DNA of 64,000 nt, taken from contig CANKZU010000003.1 in NCBI GenBank assembly GCA_947488615.1, positions 1 through 64,000 on the forward strand, given 5' to 3'. A model generated the notes under the pieces. That model searched no databases, was not told where the DNA came from, and saw nothing but the letters and a program-made list of their open reading frames with translations. Of this stretch, positions 28,763 to 39,456 are shown one piece after another. Numbering within the stretch: position 1 is the stretch's first letter; every line of letters starts with the position of its first letter. The stretch is from an uncultured Aurantimonas sp. Lineage in GTDB: Bacteria; Pseudomonadota; Alphaproteobacteria; Rhizobiales; Rhizobiaceae. A program made the position numbers and the translations under genes.

Positions 28763-29646
28763 TCGGACTCCGGATCGGTGCGGTACCAGCCGGTGATCAT
28801 CGAGCGCAGCTCGTTGATGGGGCCGGCGAGGACCACCATGACGATGTGGACGACGAAGAACAGAACCAGATACAGCATCAGGGCGAAGTGGATCGTGCGC
28901 GCCGTCTGGCGGCCGCCGAAGACATCGAGCATCCACGGTGCCCATGCATTTACGCCCGGCGACATGGTGAGGCCGGTCGCGATGATCAGCGGCAAAGCGA
29001 TGAACAGCACGCTCGCATAGGACAGCTTCTGCAAGGCGTTGTAGCGGGTTTCGCGGGAAAAGCGCAGCCGCGCGTGGTCGGCGGCTTCGCGCGGCAGGTG
29101 GCGGATGTCGTCGCCGGTCGGAAGCAGCTCCTTGACGTGGCGGTTGATCATACTGGCGAGGAGCCAGACGAGCAGCGTGATGGCAAGGCCCCAGGCGAAG
29201 AACAGATGCACGACCCGGCCGGTCGCCAAGTCCCTGTAGCCGGGGATGGTCAGCCAGGACGGAAAGCTCTTCGATTGCAGACGGTCGCCCTCCCAGACGG
29301 CACCGAGCCAGCCGGTGGTGTCGAAGGCCTGGCCGAAAAGGACCGTCCGGCCCTTCATCGCCGCGCCATCCATGAAGGCGCCGATCGACAGGATTGTGTT
29401 GTCGTAGGCGAAACCGGATTCCTGGCCGATATAAAGGTCCGGCCGGGCCATGAAGATCTGCAGGCCCGAGAGGAGCAGGAAGAACAGGCAGAGCGTCCAG
29501 GCCCAATGGGTGATCCGGGTCCATAGCCGCTGCCGGTAGATCAATGGTCGCTCGAAGCGCGATGAAACGGCCAGTTTGAAGCCTCCCTCCGGTATGCGCG
29601 ATTTTCGCTCTGCCAGCGTGCCGCATCGGTTTTGCGGTCCAAGCAT
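28759..29646 (-). CDS. Cytochrome b561-type membrane subunit
   Basis: The protein has four main hydrophobic segments, with conserved His residues in the first (RITHWAWT), third (RVVHLFFAWG) and later (TIHFAL, VVHIVMV) segments, as expected for a diheme b-type cytochrome. It presumably passes electrons between the quinone pool and the molybdenum enzyme encoded next to it. The start is uncertain: the ATG at 29646 gives 295 residues, but it has no clear binding site, and a TTG just before IYRQRL is another option. It is divergent from the polyketide synthase gene. Confidence 0.85.
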   Translation of the reverse strand: MLGPQNRCGTLAERKSRIPEGGFKLAVSSRFERPLIYRQRLWTRITHWAWTLCLFFLLLSGLQIFMARPDLYIGQESGFAYDNTILSIGAFMDGAAMKGRTVLFGQAFDTTGWLGAVWEGDRLQSKSFPSWLTIPGYRDLATGRVVHLFFAWGLAITLLVWLLASMINRHVKELLPTGDDIRHLPREAADHARLRFSRETRYNALQKLSYASVLFIALPLIIATGLTMSPGVNAWAPWMLDVFGGRQTARTIHFALMLYLVLFFVVHIVMVVLAGPINELRSMITGWYRTDPESE

Positions 29647-29774
29647 GGGGCGGGTCAAGCCGCTGCCGATCGCAACCGACCATGCCGGTGACGTTTTCCT
29701 ATGAGCGGAAGGCGCAACGCAAGTCACCACACGGTGATTGGATCGCGACGGCGTATTCCCGGATCGTGGGGAAC

Positions 29775-30833
29775 ATGAACATCCTTCTTGAGAACGAACC
29801 GCGCATTGTCGGCCTCGCCACGGCCGTTCCACCCTATCCGCTGCCGCAGAGCGAAGTGGTCGCCCATGCCGCCGAGACTTTCGGCAGCCGGTTTCGCGAT
29901 TTCGAGCGGTTGCGTCCGGTGTTCGAGAGTACCGGCATCGCCATGCGCTATTCAGTGCGACCGTTCGACTGGTTTCACGCGCGCCAGGATTGGCGGCAAC
30001 GGACCGAGGCGTACCTCGAGGGTGCTACCGCGCTGTTCATCGAAACGGCCGAAAAGGCGATCGCCGACGCCGACCTCAAGGCGTGCGATATCGATACCGT
30101 TGTCACCGTGTCGTCGACCGGCATCGCCACGCCGTCGCTGGAAGCGCGCGCCCACGGCGTGCTTGGCTTCCGGCCCGACATCCGCCGGGTGCCGGTGTTC
30201 GGGCTCGGCTGCGCCGGCGGTGTCTCCGGCCTGTCGCTCGGCGCGCGGCTCGCCCGCGCCGATCCGGGCTCCAAGGTGCTCGTCGCCGCGGTGGAGATTT
30301 GCACACTGGCCTTTCGCTCCGATGAGATGACGAAAAGCAATATCGTCGCCACCGCCTTGTTCGGCGACGGCGCGGCCGGCGTGGTGCTGACCTGCGACAA
30401 GGCGGCGGGGCCGCGGATCGCCGCCTGCGGTGAACACCTGTGGCCGGACACGCTCGACATCATGGGCTGGCAGGTCGACCCGATCGGCTTCGGGGCGATC
30501 TTCTCCGCCTCGATCCCCGACCTTGTCACCGAGAAGATGCGGCCGGCGGTCGAGAATTTTCTGGCGCGGCATGGCGAAGTGATCGATGATCTCGATGGCT
30601 TCGTCTTTCACCCTGGAGGGACCAAGGTGGTCCAAGCGCTCGAAACCTCGTTCGATCTGTCGCAGGGCGCGCTCAACATCGAGCGCGAGACGTTGCGCGA
30701 CTTCGGCAACATGTCGGCGCCGACCGCCTTGTTCGTCCTGAAGCGCAAGCTGGAGTCCGGGCTTGCCGGGCGACATCTCGCCTCGGCGCTCGGCCCTGGC
30801 TTCACCGGCAGTTTCGCGCGGCTCGATGCTTGA
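29775..30833 (+). CDS. Type III polyketide synthase (chalcone/alkylpyrone-synthase-like)
   Basis: The 352-residue enzyme is expected to extend an acyl-CoA starter with malonyl-CoA units and cyclise the chain. The catalytic triad is in place: Cys146 (FGLGCAGG), His279 (FVFHPGG) and Asn312 (FGNMSAP). The N-terminus is RIVGLATAVPPYPLPQ. Its size is slightly below plant chalcone synthases and typical of bacterial alkylresorcinol/alkylpyrone enzymes. The ATG at 29775 is used; longer starts have no family sequence. It overlaps the next gene, a membrane methyltransferase, by eight bases, which suggests a two-step pathway. Confidence 0.93.
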   Translation: MNILLENEPRIVGLATAVPPYPLPQSEVVAHAAETFGSRFRDFERLRPVFESTGIAMRYSVRPFDWFHARQDWRQRTEAYLEGATALFIETAEKAIADADLKACDIDTVVTVSSTGIATPSLEARAHGVLGFRPDIRRVPVFGLGCAGGVSGLSLGARLARADPGSKVLVAAVEICTLAFRSDEMTKSNIVATALFGDGAAGVVLTCDKAAGPRIAACGEHLWPDTLDIMGWQVDPIGFGAIFSASIPDLVTEKMRPAVENFLARHGEVIDDLDGFVFHPGGTKVVQALETSFDLSQGALNIERETLRDFGNMSAPTALFVLKRKLESGLAGRHLASALGPGFTGSFARLDA

Positions 30834-31371
30834 GGCGGTCGAGATCTACCCGAGCGTCTGGGCGACGGCGGCGATTCTCGCCTATGTGACGCTGCAACGG
30901 GTCATCGAGCTCAGCATCGCGCGCCGCAACACCAAACGGCTGCTGCGCGAGGGCGCCTTTGAGGTCGCCGCGCCGCAATATTCGCTGCTGGTCGCGCTGC
31001 ACGCGGCCTGGCTCGGGCTGATCTGGCTGACGGCCTTCGGCGAGCCGATCAATCTCGTGCTTTTGGGGCTGTTTGGTCTTGCGCAGCTTTTGCGGTTCTG
31101 GACGCTCGCGGCGATCGGCCGACGCTGGACGACGCGAATCATCGTCAAGCACGGGGAGGCGCTGGTCACGAAGGGTCCATATCGCTTCATGGCGCATCCG
31201 AACTATGCCGTCGTGGTGCTGGAAATCTTTTTGCTGCCGGCCATCTTCGGGCTCTACGCGATCGCGATTCTGTTCTCGCTGCTCAACGCTGGCGCGTTGG
31301 CGATCCGCATCCAGGCGGAACAGCGCGCGCTGAAGAAGCACACGCGCGGGCGGAAGAACCTGAAATTCTGA
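30826..31371 (+). CDS. Isoprenylcysteine carboxyl methyltransferase (ICMT)-family membrane protein
   Basis: The 181-residue protein has four or five hydrophobic segments and the HPNY motif (MAHPNYAVVVLEI) near residue 125, with a charged C-terminal end. Members with this fold are SAM-dependent methyltransferases. The gene overlaps the polyketide synthase by eight bases. The same pairing occurs in Bacillus subtilis (bpsA-bpsB), where the partner methylates alkylpyrones, so a polyketide methyl ether is the likely product. No protein prenylation would be expected in this bacterium. Confidence 0.85.
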   Translation: MLEAVEIYPSVWATAAILAYVTLQRVIELSIARRNTKRLLREGAFEVAAPQYSLLVALHAAWLGLIWLTAFGEPINLVLLGLFGLAQLLRFWTLAAIGRRWTTRIIVKHGEALVTKGPYRFMAHPNYAVVVLEIFLLPAIFGLYAIAILFSLLNAGALAIRIQAEQRALKKHTRGRKNLKF

Positions 31372-31377
31372 GCTGTT

Positions 31378-31830
31378 TCAGTCATTTGCTGCCGTCCGCC
31401 GCAAGACAAGATCGAGCGTCTGGCGAAACCGTGAGCGGTCGGTGGTCGTGAAGGCGGCGTTGTAGCCCTTGCTCTCGCCGGTCTCGCGCAGATGCTGCTT
31501 GAACGCTCGCATCGACAAGGCCGTGCCGATCGATTCGCCGGTGAACTCGCGCCCGGTCGGGCCGAGAGCGGCGGCGCCTTTATCGAGAGCCCGCGCGGCC
31601 AGCGGGATGTCGGCGGTGATGACCACGTCTCCCGGATTGGCGGCTTCGGTGATCCAGTCGTCGGCGGCGTCCGCGCCCTCGGACACGACGACGATCCGGG
31701 CGTCCGGATAGCGCGACGGGCGCATACCGCCATTGGAAACCAGCACCGCGTCCGCGCCATGCCGGACGGCGATTTCGATCGCCTCGTCCTTGACCGGGCA
31801 GGCATCGGCATCGATCAGGACTGTGGTCAT
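31378..31830 (-). CDS. DUF188 (YaiI/YqxD) family protein
   Basis: The 150-residue protein begins MTTVLIDADACPVKDEA, with the Asp-rich LIDADACPVK signature, and contains GDVVITADIPLA and GRRFT-like GREFTGESIG. The fold is PIN-nuclease-like, but the function is unknown. Length and motifs match the UPF0178 family. It converges on the ICMT gene, six bases apart, and is divergent from the EamA gene. Confidence 0.92.
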   Translation of the reverse strand: MTTVLIDADACPVKDEAIEIAVRHGADAVLVSNGGMRPSRYPDARIVVVSEGADAADDWITEAANPGDVVITADIPLAARALDKGAAALGPTGREFTGESIGTALSMRAFKQHLRETGESKGYNAAFTTTDRSRFRQTLDLVLRRTAAND

Positions 31831-31908
31831 TCAGATCTCCTTCTAGACCAAGGCATGAGACGTTCCATTTCTCATGGCAGCCATAGCGCGATTGTGCCAT
31901 GGACGAAC

Positions 31909-32862
31909 ATGACGTCACTTGCCGAGACCTTCGAGAACACACCCGCCGAGATCGTTCGCGGCATCGTCATTCTCGTCGTCGCGTCGGCGATCATTCCGTT
32001 GCTCGACGCCTTCGGGAAAATTCTGGTTACCACCCATGACATTTCGGCGGGCGAGGTGGCCTTGGTCCGTCTCTTCTCGCAGGCCGCGATGATCCTGCCG
32101 TTGCTTTTGTATATCGACGGTCCCGGTGCTCTGAGGACGAGTCATCTCGGGCTCAATCTTCTGCGCGGGGCGTGCCTGGGCGTGGCGGGCCTCGCCTTTT
32201 TCGCTGCGCTGCGCTTTATGCCGCTGGCCGATGCAACGGCCGTGTTCCTGATCGAGCCGATGATCCTCACGCTGCTGGCGGCGGTTCTTCTGAAGGAGAC
32301 TATCGGCTGGCGTCGGATCGTTGCCGTCGTCATCGGCTTCTTCGGTGCGCTGATCATCATCCGGCCGAGCTATTCGGTTTTCGGTATCGTCTCGCTGCTG
32401 CCAGTCGCGGCGGCGTTCTTCGTCGCCCTCTACCTCATTTTGACTCGCCGCGCGTCGCGAGGATCGACCCCGCTGGCGATGCTGTTTCACGCCGGCGCCG
32501 GAGGGGTTCTGGTCCTGTCGGTCGCCATGATCATCGGCCATCCGCTGGGAATCGCCGATCTGCGTTTCCGCTGGCCGGATAAAGCGGTCGTCTGGGCGCT
32601 TTTGGCCGCGGCCGGCGTCATCGGCACGGCCGGCCATCTCATGTTCATCCAGGCCTACAAGCTTGCGCCGGCCTCGGTGCTTGCGCCCTTCGGCTATGTG
32701 GAGATCGTCTCCGCCGTCTTTCTCGGATATCTGATTTTCGCGGACATGCCCGACGGCCCGAAATGGCTCGGCATGGCGATCATCGTCGGGTCCGGGCTCT
32801 TCATCTATTTCCGCGAGCAACGCATGGCACGTCATCCGCAGAAACCGCCGATCGTGCGCTGA
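31909..32862 (+). CDS. EamA-family (DMT) membrane exporter
   Basis: The 317-residue protein has ten hydrophobic segments in two repeats, each with the EamA pattern. The first contains ADATAVFLIEPMILTLLAAVLLKE and the second APASVLAPFGYVEIVSAVFLGYLIF; each is shown here only in part. Family members export amino acids, nucleotides or other small metabolites. The ATG at 31909 fits the first helix; a longer start at 31492 runs across the divergent gene. A hairpin follows the stop. The substrate is unknown. Confidence 0.9.
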   Translation: MTSLAETFENTPAEIVRGIVILVVASAIIPLLDAFGKILVTTHDISAGEVALVRLFSQAAMILPLLLYIDGPGALRTSHLGLNLLRGACLGVAGLAFFAALRFMPLADATAVFLIEPMILTLLAAVLLKETIGWRRIVAVVIGFFGALIIIRPSYSVFGIVSLLPVAAAFFVALYLILTRRASRGSTPLAMLFHAGAGGVLVLSVAMIIGHPLGIADLRFRWPDKAVVWALLAAAGVIGTAGHLMFIQAYKLAPASVLAPFGYVEIVSAVFLGYLIFADMPDGPKWLGMAIIVGSGLFIYFREQRMARHPQKPPIVR

Positions 32863-32897
32863 CGCGAATCCGGCGAACGGATCAGCCGGATTTCGCG
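32863..32897. terminator. Hairpin between convergent EamA and XRE genes
   Basis: CGCGAATCCGG (32863-32873) pairs with CCGGATTTCGCG (32886-32897) with one bulged base, starting at the EamA stop. The right arm overlaps the last codons of the XRE gene. A bidirectional terminator role is likely from position, although no clear T-run follows. Confidence 0.45.
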
Positions 32898-33238
32898 GCC
32901 AGCGCTTCGAGCCTGGTGATTTCGCCGTCGAGCACATCGCGGCGCGAGCGCAACAGGTCGAGCTTGGCGGCGCGGCCGGCGTCGTCCAGATCCACGTCCT
33001 CGGCACCCTCGCCATAGCCGCCGATCAGCCAGGCCGGGCTGACGCCGAGAATGCCGGCAAGCATAATCAGCTTGTTCGCCCGCGGTTCGGCGCGGTCGCG
33101 CTCCCAGCCGCGCATCGTCTCCGGCTTGACGCCGAGCTTGGTCGCTAATTCTGCGATGTCGATCCCGAGCGCCTCGCGGCTGCGGCCAATCCGTCCGCCG
33201 ATCGTGTCATCATCCTGCTGTGTCATCGGTTTGGTCAA
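32882..33238 (-). CDS. XRE-family transcriptional regulator
   Basis: The 118-residue protein has a helix-turn-helix domain at about residues 13-70 (GRIGRSREALGIDIAELATKLGVKPETMRGWERDRAEPRANKL, given here in a longer region at positions 33190-33060) and a helical C-terminus, probably for dimerisation. The ribosome-binding site GAGGAG lies six bases before a TTG at 33238, better than for the ATG at 33226, so TTG is chosen. The gene is divergent from pccA, with 187 bases between them. Control of pccA is plausible but not shown. Confidence 0.85.
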   Translation of the reverse strand: MTKPMTQQDDDTIGGRIGRSREALGIDIAELATKLGVKPETMRGWERDRAEPRANKLIMLAGILGVSPAWLIGGYGEGAEDVDLDDAGRAAKLDLLRSRRDVLDGEITRLEALAAKSG

Positions 33239-33309
33239 ATTTGTCTCCTCTTAACGCCGGCCGTGATCCGGATTCTCGCCTGACGCGGCCGTGACGGACC
33301 GCGCCAAAT

Positions 33310-33322
33310 GCGATCGGATCGC
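33310..33322. promoter_or_regulatory. Palindrome between the XRE gene and pccA
   Basis: GCGATCGGATCGC is a 13-base palindrome (six-base arms, one central base) about half way between the divergent starts. A dimeric XRE regulator could bind such a site. Its content is common in GC-rich DNA, so chance cannot be excluded. Confidence 0.3.
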
Positions 33323-33425
33323 GACGCTCGTTTGTTAGACGAGTGTCGGCTTGCAGGATTTCCGCCCAAAGGTCAAAACGGAGAGGCCAATAAGATATCG
33401 CCCTGTCTCGGAGTGCCCGTCCGCC

Positions 33426-35437
<2,012 letters not shown>

Positions 35438-35441
<4 letters not shown>

Positions 35442-35716
35442 CCACCGCGATCCATTGTCTGGTACGGGGCCAGGTGCAGGGTGTCGGCTACCGCGCATGG
35501 TGCCAGGGCGAAGCGGTGACGCGGGGGCTTTCCGGCTGGGTGCGCAACCGCCGATCCGGCGATGTCGAGGCGGTGTTGGCCGGGCCGGCGGACGTGGTCG
35601 AAGAAATGCTGGCGGCGCTGTGGACCGGGCCGGCCGGCGCTTCGGTGTCGACGGTCGAACAATCCGAGACCGAGGAGCGTCTCAGTAGCGATTTCGAGGT
35701 CAGACCGACGGTTTAA
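35438..35716 (+). CDS. Acylphosphatase
   Basis: The 92-residue enzyme hydrolyses acyl phosphates such as acetyl phosphate or carbamoyl phosphate. It contains the family motif [13 protein letters not shown] with the catalytic Arg, and the downstream [17 protein letters not shown] with the catalytic Asn. It overlaps pccA by four bases and is convergent with lipB, sharing the four bases TTAA at its end. Length is normal. Confidence 0.95.
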
Positions 35717-36465
35717 CCGGTCGCGTCCGTTGTCGGGCCGAACACGGCCTCGAACTGCCGGCGTAACAGGCTGTCGACCTCTTGCATCGGCACCAGGATG
35801 CCGAGATCGGCAAGGCTCGTCACGCCATGGCCGCGAATGCCGCAGGGCACGATGCCGGAGAAATGCTCCAGATCCGGGTCGACGTTGAACGAGATGCCGT
35901 GAAAGGTCACCCAGCGGCGGACGCGGATGCCGATCGCCGCGATCTTGTCTTCGGTAATGCTGTCGTCGGTCATGGTCGGGCGCTCCGGCCGCCGCACCCA
36001 GACCCCGACGCGGTCTTCACGCCTTTCGCCCTTGATCTGGAATTCGCCGAGCGTCGCGATGATCCAGGCCTCCAGCGCCGCCACGAAGGCGCGCACGTCC
36101 TCGCGCCGGCGTTTCAGGTCCAGCAGCACATAGGCCACCCGCTGGCCGGGGCCGTGATAGGTGTATTCGCCGCCGCGCCCCGCAGCGAACACCGGGAACC
36201 GGGTCGAATCGACGAGGTCTTCGGCGCGGGCGCCGGTGCCGGCCGTATAGAGCGGCGGATGCTCCAGGAGAATCACCGTTTCAGGCGCCGTTCCGGATGT
36301 GATCTCCGCGACCCGGGCTTCCATCATCGCCAGAGCCTCGGGGTAGGGGGTCGGGCCGTCGATGACGTGCCACGCCACCGGCGCCGAACCGGGCCGCGCC
36401 GGGAAGCGCTCGGCCACGGTCGATAGGCGGGTGCCGTTCATCGCTGTCTCGATCGTCGCTGTCAT
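35713..36465 (-). CDS. lipB: Octanoyltransferase LipB
   Basis: LipB moves the octanoyl group from acyl carrier protein to the lipoyl domains of 2-oxoacid dehydrogenases and the glycine cleavage system. The 250-residue protein has the conserved [13 protein letters not shown], the catalytic Lys in EDKIAAIG and the catalytic Cys in VPCGI. The stop codon shares four bases with the acylphosphatase stop. The start [12 protein letters not shown] is at 36465; a later ATG is in frame. Confidence 0.95.
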   Translation of the reverse strand: MTATIETAMNGTRLSTVAERFPARPGSAPVAWHVIDGPTPYPEALAMMEARVAEITSGTAPETVILLEHPPLYTAGTGARAEDLVDSTRFPVFAAGRGGEYTYHGPGQRVAYVLLDLKRRREDVRAFVAALEAWIIATLGEFQIKGERREDRVGVWVRRPERPTMTDDSITEDKIAAIGIRVRRWVTFHGISFNVDPDLEHFSGIVPCGIRGHGVTSLADLGILVPMQEVDSLLRRQFEAVFGPTTDATG

Positions 36466-36623
36466 GGAGAGTACTTAGCCGGTCCGAGCGCCGTCGAAAA
36501 GCGATGGCCGCGCGCGCTTGAGGAGAATGCCGACCGGGATCGTCCGAATAGCCCTTGTGCGACCGGGGAAGTCTTGTTACATGCCCGCCACCGACGGCCT
36601 CGCGCCCTTGGTGGACACGGCGT

Positions 36624-36708
36624 GCGGTCGTGGCGGAATTGGTAGACGCGCAGCGTTGAGGTCGCTGTGGGGCAACCCGTGGAAGTTCGAGTCTTCTCGA
36701 CCGCACCA
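36624..36708 (+). tRNA. tRNA-Leu(GAG)
   Basis: The sequence folds into a class II tRNA of 85 bases. The acceptor stem GCGGTCG pairs with CGACCGC at the 3' end, the anticodon stem CAGCG/CGCTG encloses the loop TTGAGGT with GAG as anticodon, a variable arm follows, and the T-loop is GTTCGAGTC. CCA is encoded at 36706-36708. A weak promoter-like pair (TTGTGC at 36555, TTACAT at 36577) lies upstream. It lies alone between lipB and the GH65 gene. Confidence 0.95.
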
Positions 36709-36948
36709 GCCTTCCTCATTGAATCTCCAGATTTGAATCCTTCGTTGGCGTGAGCCGACGATGACTTGGGCGTTGCCATCGCTCCGTCATCCGCGGAGGT
36801 TGGCGAGACTCGGTTTCCTTCCCATGGCGGAGCGAGCCGGGCACGGGCCGAGTCAATCGCGTCGCTACCGATTACATAGAACGCCGATACTCTCCTTTAC
36901 GCTCGCGCCGGCACCCGATTCGCCGGCGGTGCGACGGCGGTCTTCTCA

Positions 36949-39456
36949 TCAAGGCGCGTCTCCAGACCCCTCCGGCGTGTCCGCGCCATTCGCGGGGCGA
37001 TCGTCTGCCGGGTGCCCGTCCAGTGACAGCGATACCGGCCGCCAGCCGCCATGGGCGACTTCGCAGCAAAATTCCAGAACGGCACCGGCGGCGAAGGGAT
37101 ACACTTGGTTGCGGACGCCGATTTCCCCCGGACCTTTCCATCCATGCGGCGCGGAGACGGTCAGTCTGTCGCAGCCGACATCGAGATAGAGCCAGTCGCC
37201 CTGATAGAGCAGCTTCAGGCGCAGGCGCTGCAGCTTCGTCGGCAAGCATGGGCTGATCCACAGCGTGTCGTCGCGAAATTCCAGCGCCGTCTGGCCGCGC
37301 TCGACGAGGTCGACCGTGCCGGCCATTGCACCGAGATGGATACCCTCGGCGGTCGTGCCGCCCTGAATGTCGGAGATATCGCTTTCGAGGGCCGTCACGA
37401 AGAGATCCCAGGATCGGCTCCGGTCGCCGCGGGCGAGAACCCAGGATTGAACAACCCGGCTCAGCGTCGAGCCGTCCGATGTGCGCCGGAGGTAGTAGTC
37501 GATGTTCTTCTGGATCGCGTCCGGCTCGAACGCATAGCCGAGCGACGTAATCAATTCGCGAAGTTCGTCGTAAGAGAACACGTAGAAAAGCATCAGGACG
37601 TCCGGCTGCTTCGAGGCCTTGTAGCGGTTGACGGTATCTCCCTCCGCTTCCAGGATTCGGTCGAGCCGGTGGATGTCGGAATATTTCTCGCGATAGGCTT
37701 CCCAATCGAGTTCCTCCAGTCGCTCGTAGCCTTCGAACTGGGCGATAATCCCGTCCTTGAGGAACACCAGCCGCATCTTGCGGGCGATGTCGTCCCAGTG
37801 AGTGGTTTCGTCGGTTGTCAGCCCAAGCAGGCTTTCGAGTTCGCGACGGCGTTCGACGCCGACGTGATCGAGAACCTCCGCGGCGCGGCGTAGAACCCAG
37901 ACCGCCATCACATTGGTGTAGGCGTTGTTGTCGAGGCCGGGCGTTTCTTGCCACGGATAGCGGTCGTGGAATTCGTCCGGTCCCATCACGCCGCCGATCT
38001 GGTAGCGGCCGGAGGCTTCGTCGTAGCTCGCGATGCTCGCCCAAAAGCGGGCGATTTCGATCAGCATCTCGGCGCCGTACCAGGACAGGAATGCAAGATC
38101 CCCGGTCGTCTGCCAGTAGCGCCAGACATTGCACGCCACGGCGGCGCTGACATGGCGCTGCAGATGGGTGTTGTCGGATGTCCAGCGCCCGGAACGCGGG
38201 TTGACATGCAGGGCCTGGCTTTCCTCACGCCCGCTCGAGCCGCTTTGCCAGGGATACATGGCGCCGTGGTGACCCGCCTCCCGCGCCAGCCGGCGGGCCT
38301 CGGGCAGCCGCCGATAACGATAGAGCAGAAGCGCCCGACTGATTTCCGGCAGGTGAAAGTTCAGGTACGGCAGGATGAACAGCTCGTCCCAGAAAATATG
38401 TCCCCGATACGCTTCGCCGTGCAAACCGCGCGCCGGCACACCGGCATCGAGATCGATCGTGTTGGGAGAGACCGTCTGCAGAAGATGGAAGACATGCAGC
38501 CGCAGGATCATCTGCGTGCGCGAGCCCTGCTCGATGGCGATGTCGCAGCGGTTCCATAGCGCACGCCATGCATGCCTGTGAGAGTCCAGAAGCACGTCGA
38601 CGCGCTCGGCTTGTTCAAGCGCCTCGATCGCCGCCTGGCGCGGCTCGGAAATCGCACGGTCCCGCGAGGTGAAGACCGCCACTGTCTTCTCGATCGTGAC
38701 GGATATTCCTTCCGCGACAGCGAATCTCAGTTCCTGTCCGACATAGTCCTCTTCCTCGTGGTTCTCGCACGCGACGGTGAGCGGATCGTCGCCCGCGTAA
38801 ATCCGTGTGCGCGCCGCTTCCGCGATCCGCAGGCGTGACTGGCTCGTCTCGGCGGTGAGCAGGATACCGTCATCTTCCAGCACTTGCGTCTCAAGCGGCA
38901 CGAGGTGTTTGCTGGCGAGTTGGCCGTAGCGCTCGACGCCGCCATTGATGACGCGTCCGTCGAGGGCGGTCCGCACGACAAGCTGGCCTGACCAGTTCTC
39001 CGGGCGCAACGTGATCGTGATCGCCGCGAGATGCGGTCGTCCCATGTGGACCAGCCTGCGGCTGAGGAGGGACGTCTCGCGGCCATGGTCGTCGCGGATA
39101 CGCATCTGCCGTTCGAGTACGCCACTGCCAAGATCGAGCTCTTGCCGGTAGGCGAGGATTTCGACACGCCGCAGGTTGATCCAGTCACCGTCCTCGGGGC
39201 GAAAACGCAGCGGCAACCAGTTCGGCAGATTGACGAGATCTTCGTTCTCGACCACGCGACCGGCGATGTCGGTGGACAAGCGATTGTAGCCGCCGGCAAG
39301 ATAGGTGCCGGGATAGTGGACGTCGTCGGCTGTGCTCTCCTCGGCCGCGCCGCGTGTCGCGAAATAGCCGTTGCCGAGCGTACAAAGTGCCTCGCGGAGA
39401 CCTTCCTGCTCCGGCGCGAAGCCTTCGTAGACGAGCGTCCAGCGGCTATCGGCCAT
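36949..39456 (-). CDS. GH65-family disaccharide phosphorylase
   Basis: Members of GH65 split maltose, trehalose, kojibiose or similar sugars with inorganic phosphate, releasing beta-glucose 1-phosphate. The 835-residue protein has the long N-terminal beta-sandwich, an (alpha/alpha)6 barrel with GVMGPDEFHD in which Glu495 is the expected catalytic acid, and KQPDVLML in the phosphate region. The last 40 or so residues are hydrophilic and variable. It overlaps the upstream beta-phosphoglucomutase-like gene by 11 bases, so the two are one operon, and together they would turn the sugar into glucose 6-phosphate. The actual disaccharide cannot be told by eye. Confidence 0.93.
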   Translation of the reverse strand: MADSRWTLVYEGFAPEQEGLREALCTLGNGYFATRGAAEESTADDVHYPGTYLAGGYNRLSTDIAGRVVENEDLVNLPNWLPLRFRPEDGDWINLRRVEILAYRQELDLGSGVLERQMRIRDDHGRETSLLSRRLVHMGRPHLAAITITLRPENWSGQLVVRTALDGRVINGGVERYGQLASKHLVPLETQVLEDDGILLTAETSQSRLRIAEAARTRIYAGDDPLTVACENHEEEDYVGQELRFAVAEGISVTIEKTVAVFTSRDRAISEPRQAAIEALEQAERVDVLLDSHRHAWRALWNRCDIAIEQGSRTQMILRLHVFHLLQTVSPNTIDLDAGVPARGLHGEAYRGHIFWDELFILPYLNFHLPEISRALLLYRYRRLPEARRLAREAGHHGAMYPWQSGSSGREESQALHVNPRSGRWTSDNTHLQRHVSAAVACNVWRYWQTTGDLAFLSWYGAEMLIEIARFWASIASYDEASGRYQIGGVMGPDEFHDRYPWQETPGLDNNAYTNVMAVWVLRRAAEVLDHVGVERRRELESLLGLTTDETTHWDDIARKMRLVFLKDGIIAQFEGYERLEELDWEAYREKYSDIHRLDRILEAEGDTVNRYKASKQPDVLMLFYVFSYDELRELITSLGYAFEPDAIQKNIDYYLRRTSDGSTLSRVVQSWVLARGDRSRSWDLFVTALESDISDIQGGTTAEGIHLGAMAGTVDLVERGQTALEFRDDTLWISPCLPTKLQRLRLKLLYQGDWLYLDVGCDRLTVSAPHGWKGPGEIGVRNQVYPFAAGAVLEFCCEVAHGGWRPVSLSLDGHPADDRPANGADTPEGSGDAP

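Noticed and set aside
31854..31876. Inverted repeat CATGAGA/TCTCATG between the DUF188 and EamA genes
   Set aside because: A seven-base repeat with a nine-base spacer could be an operator, but no regulator is nearby and chance is plausible.
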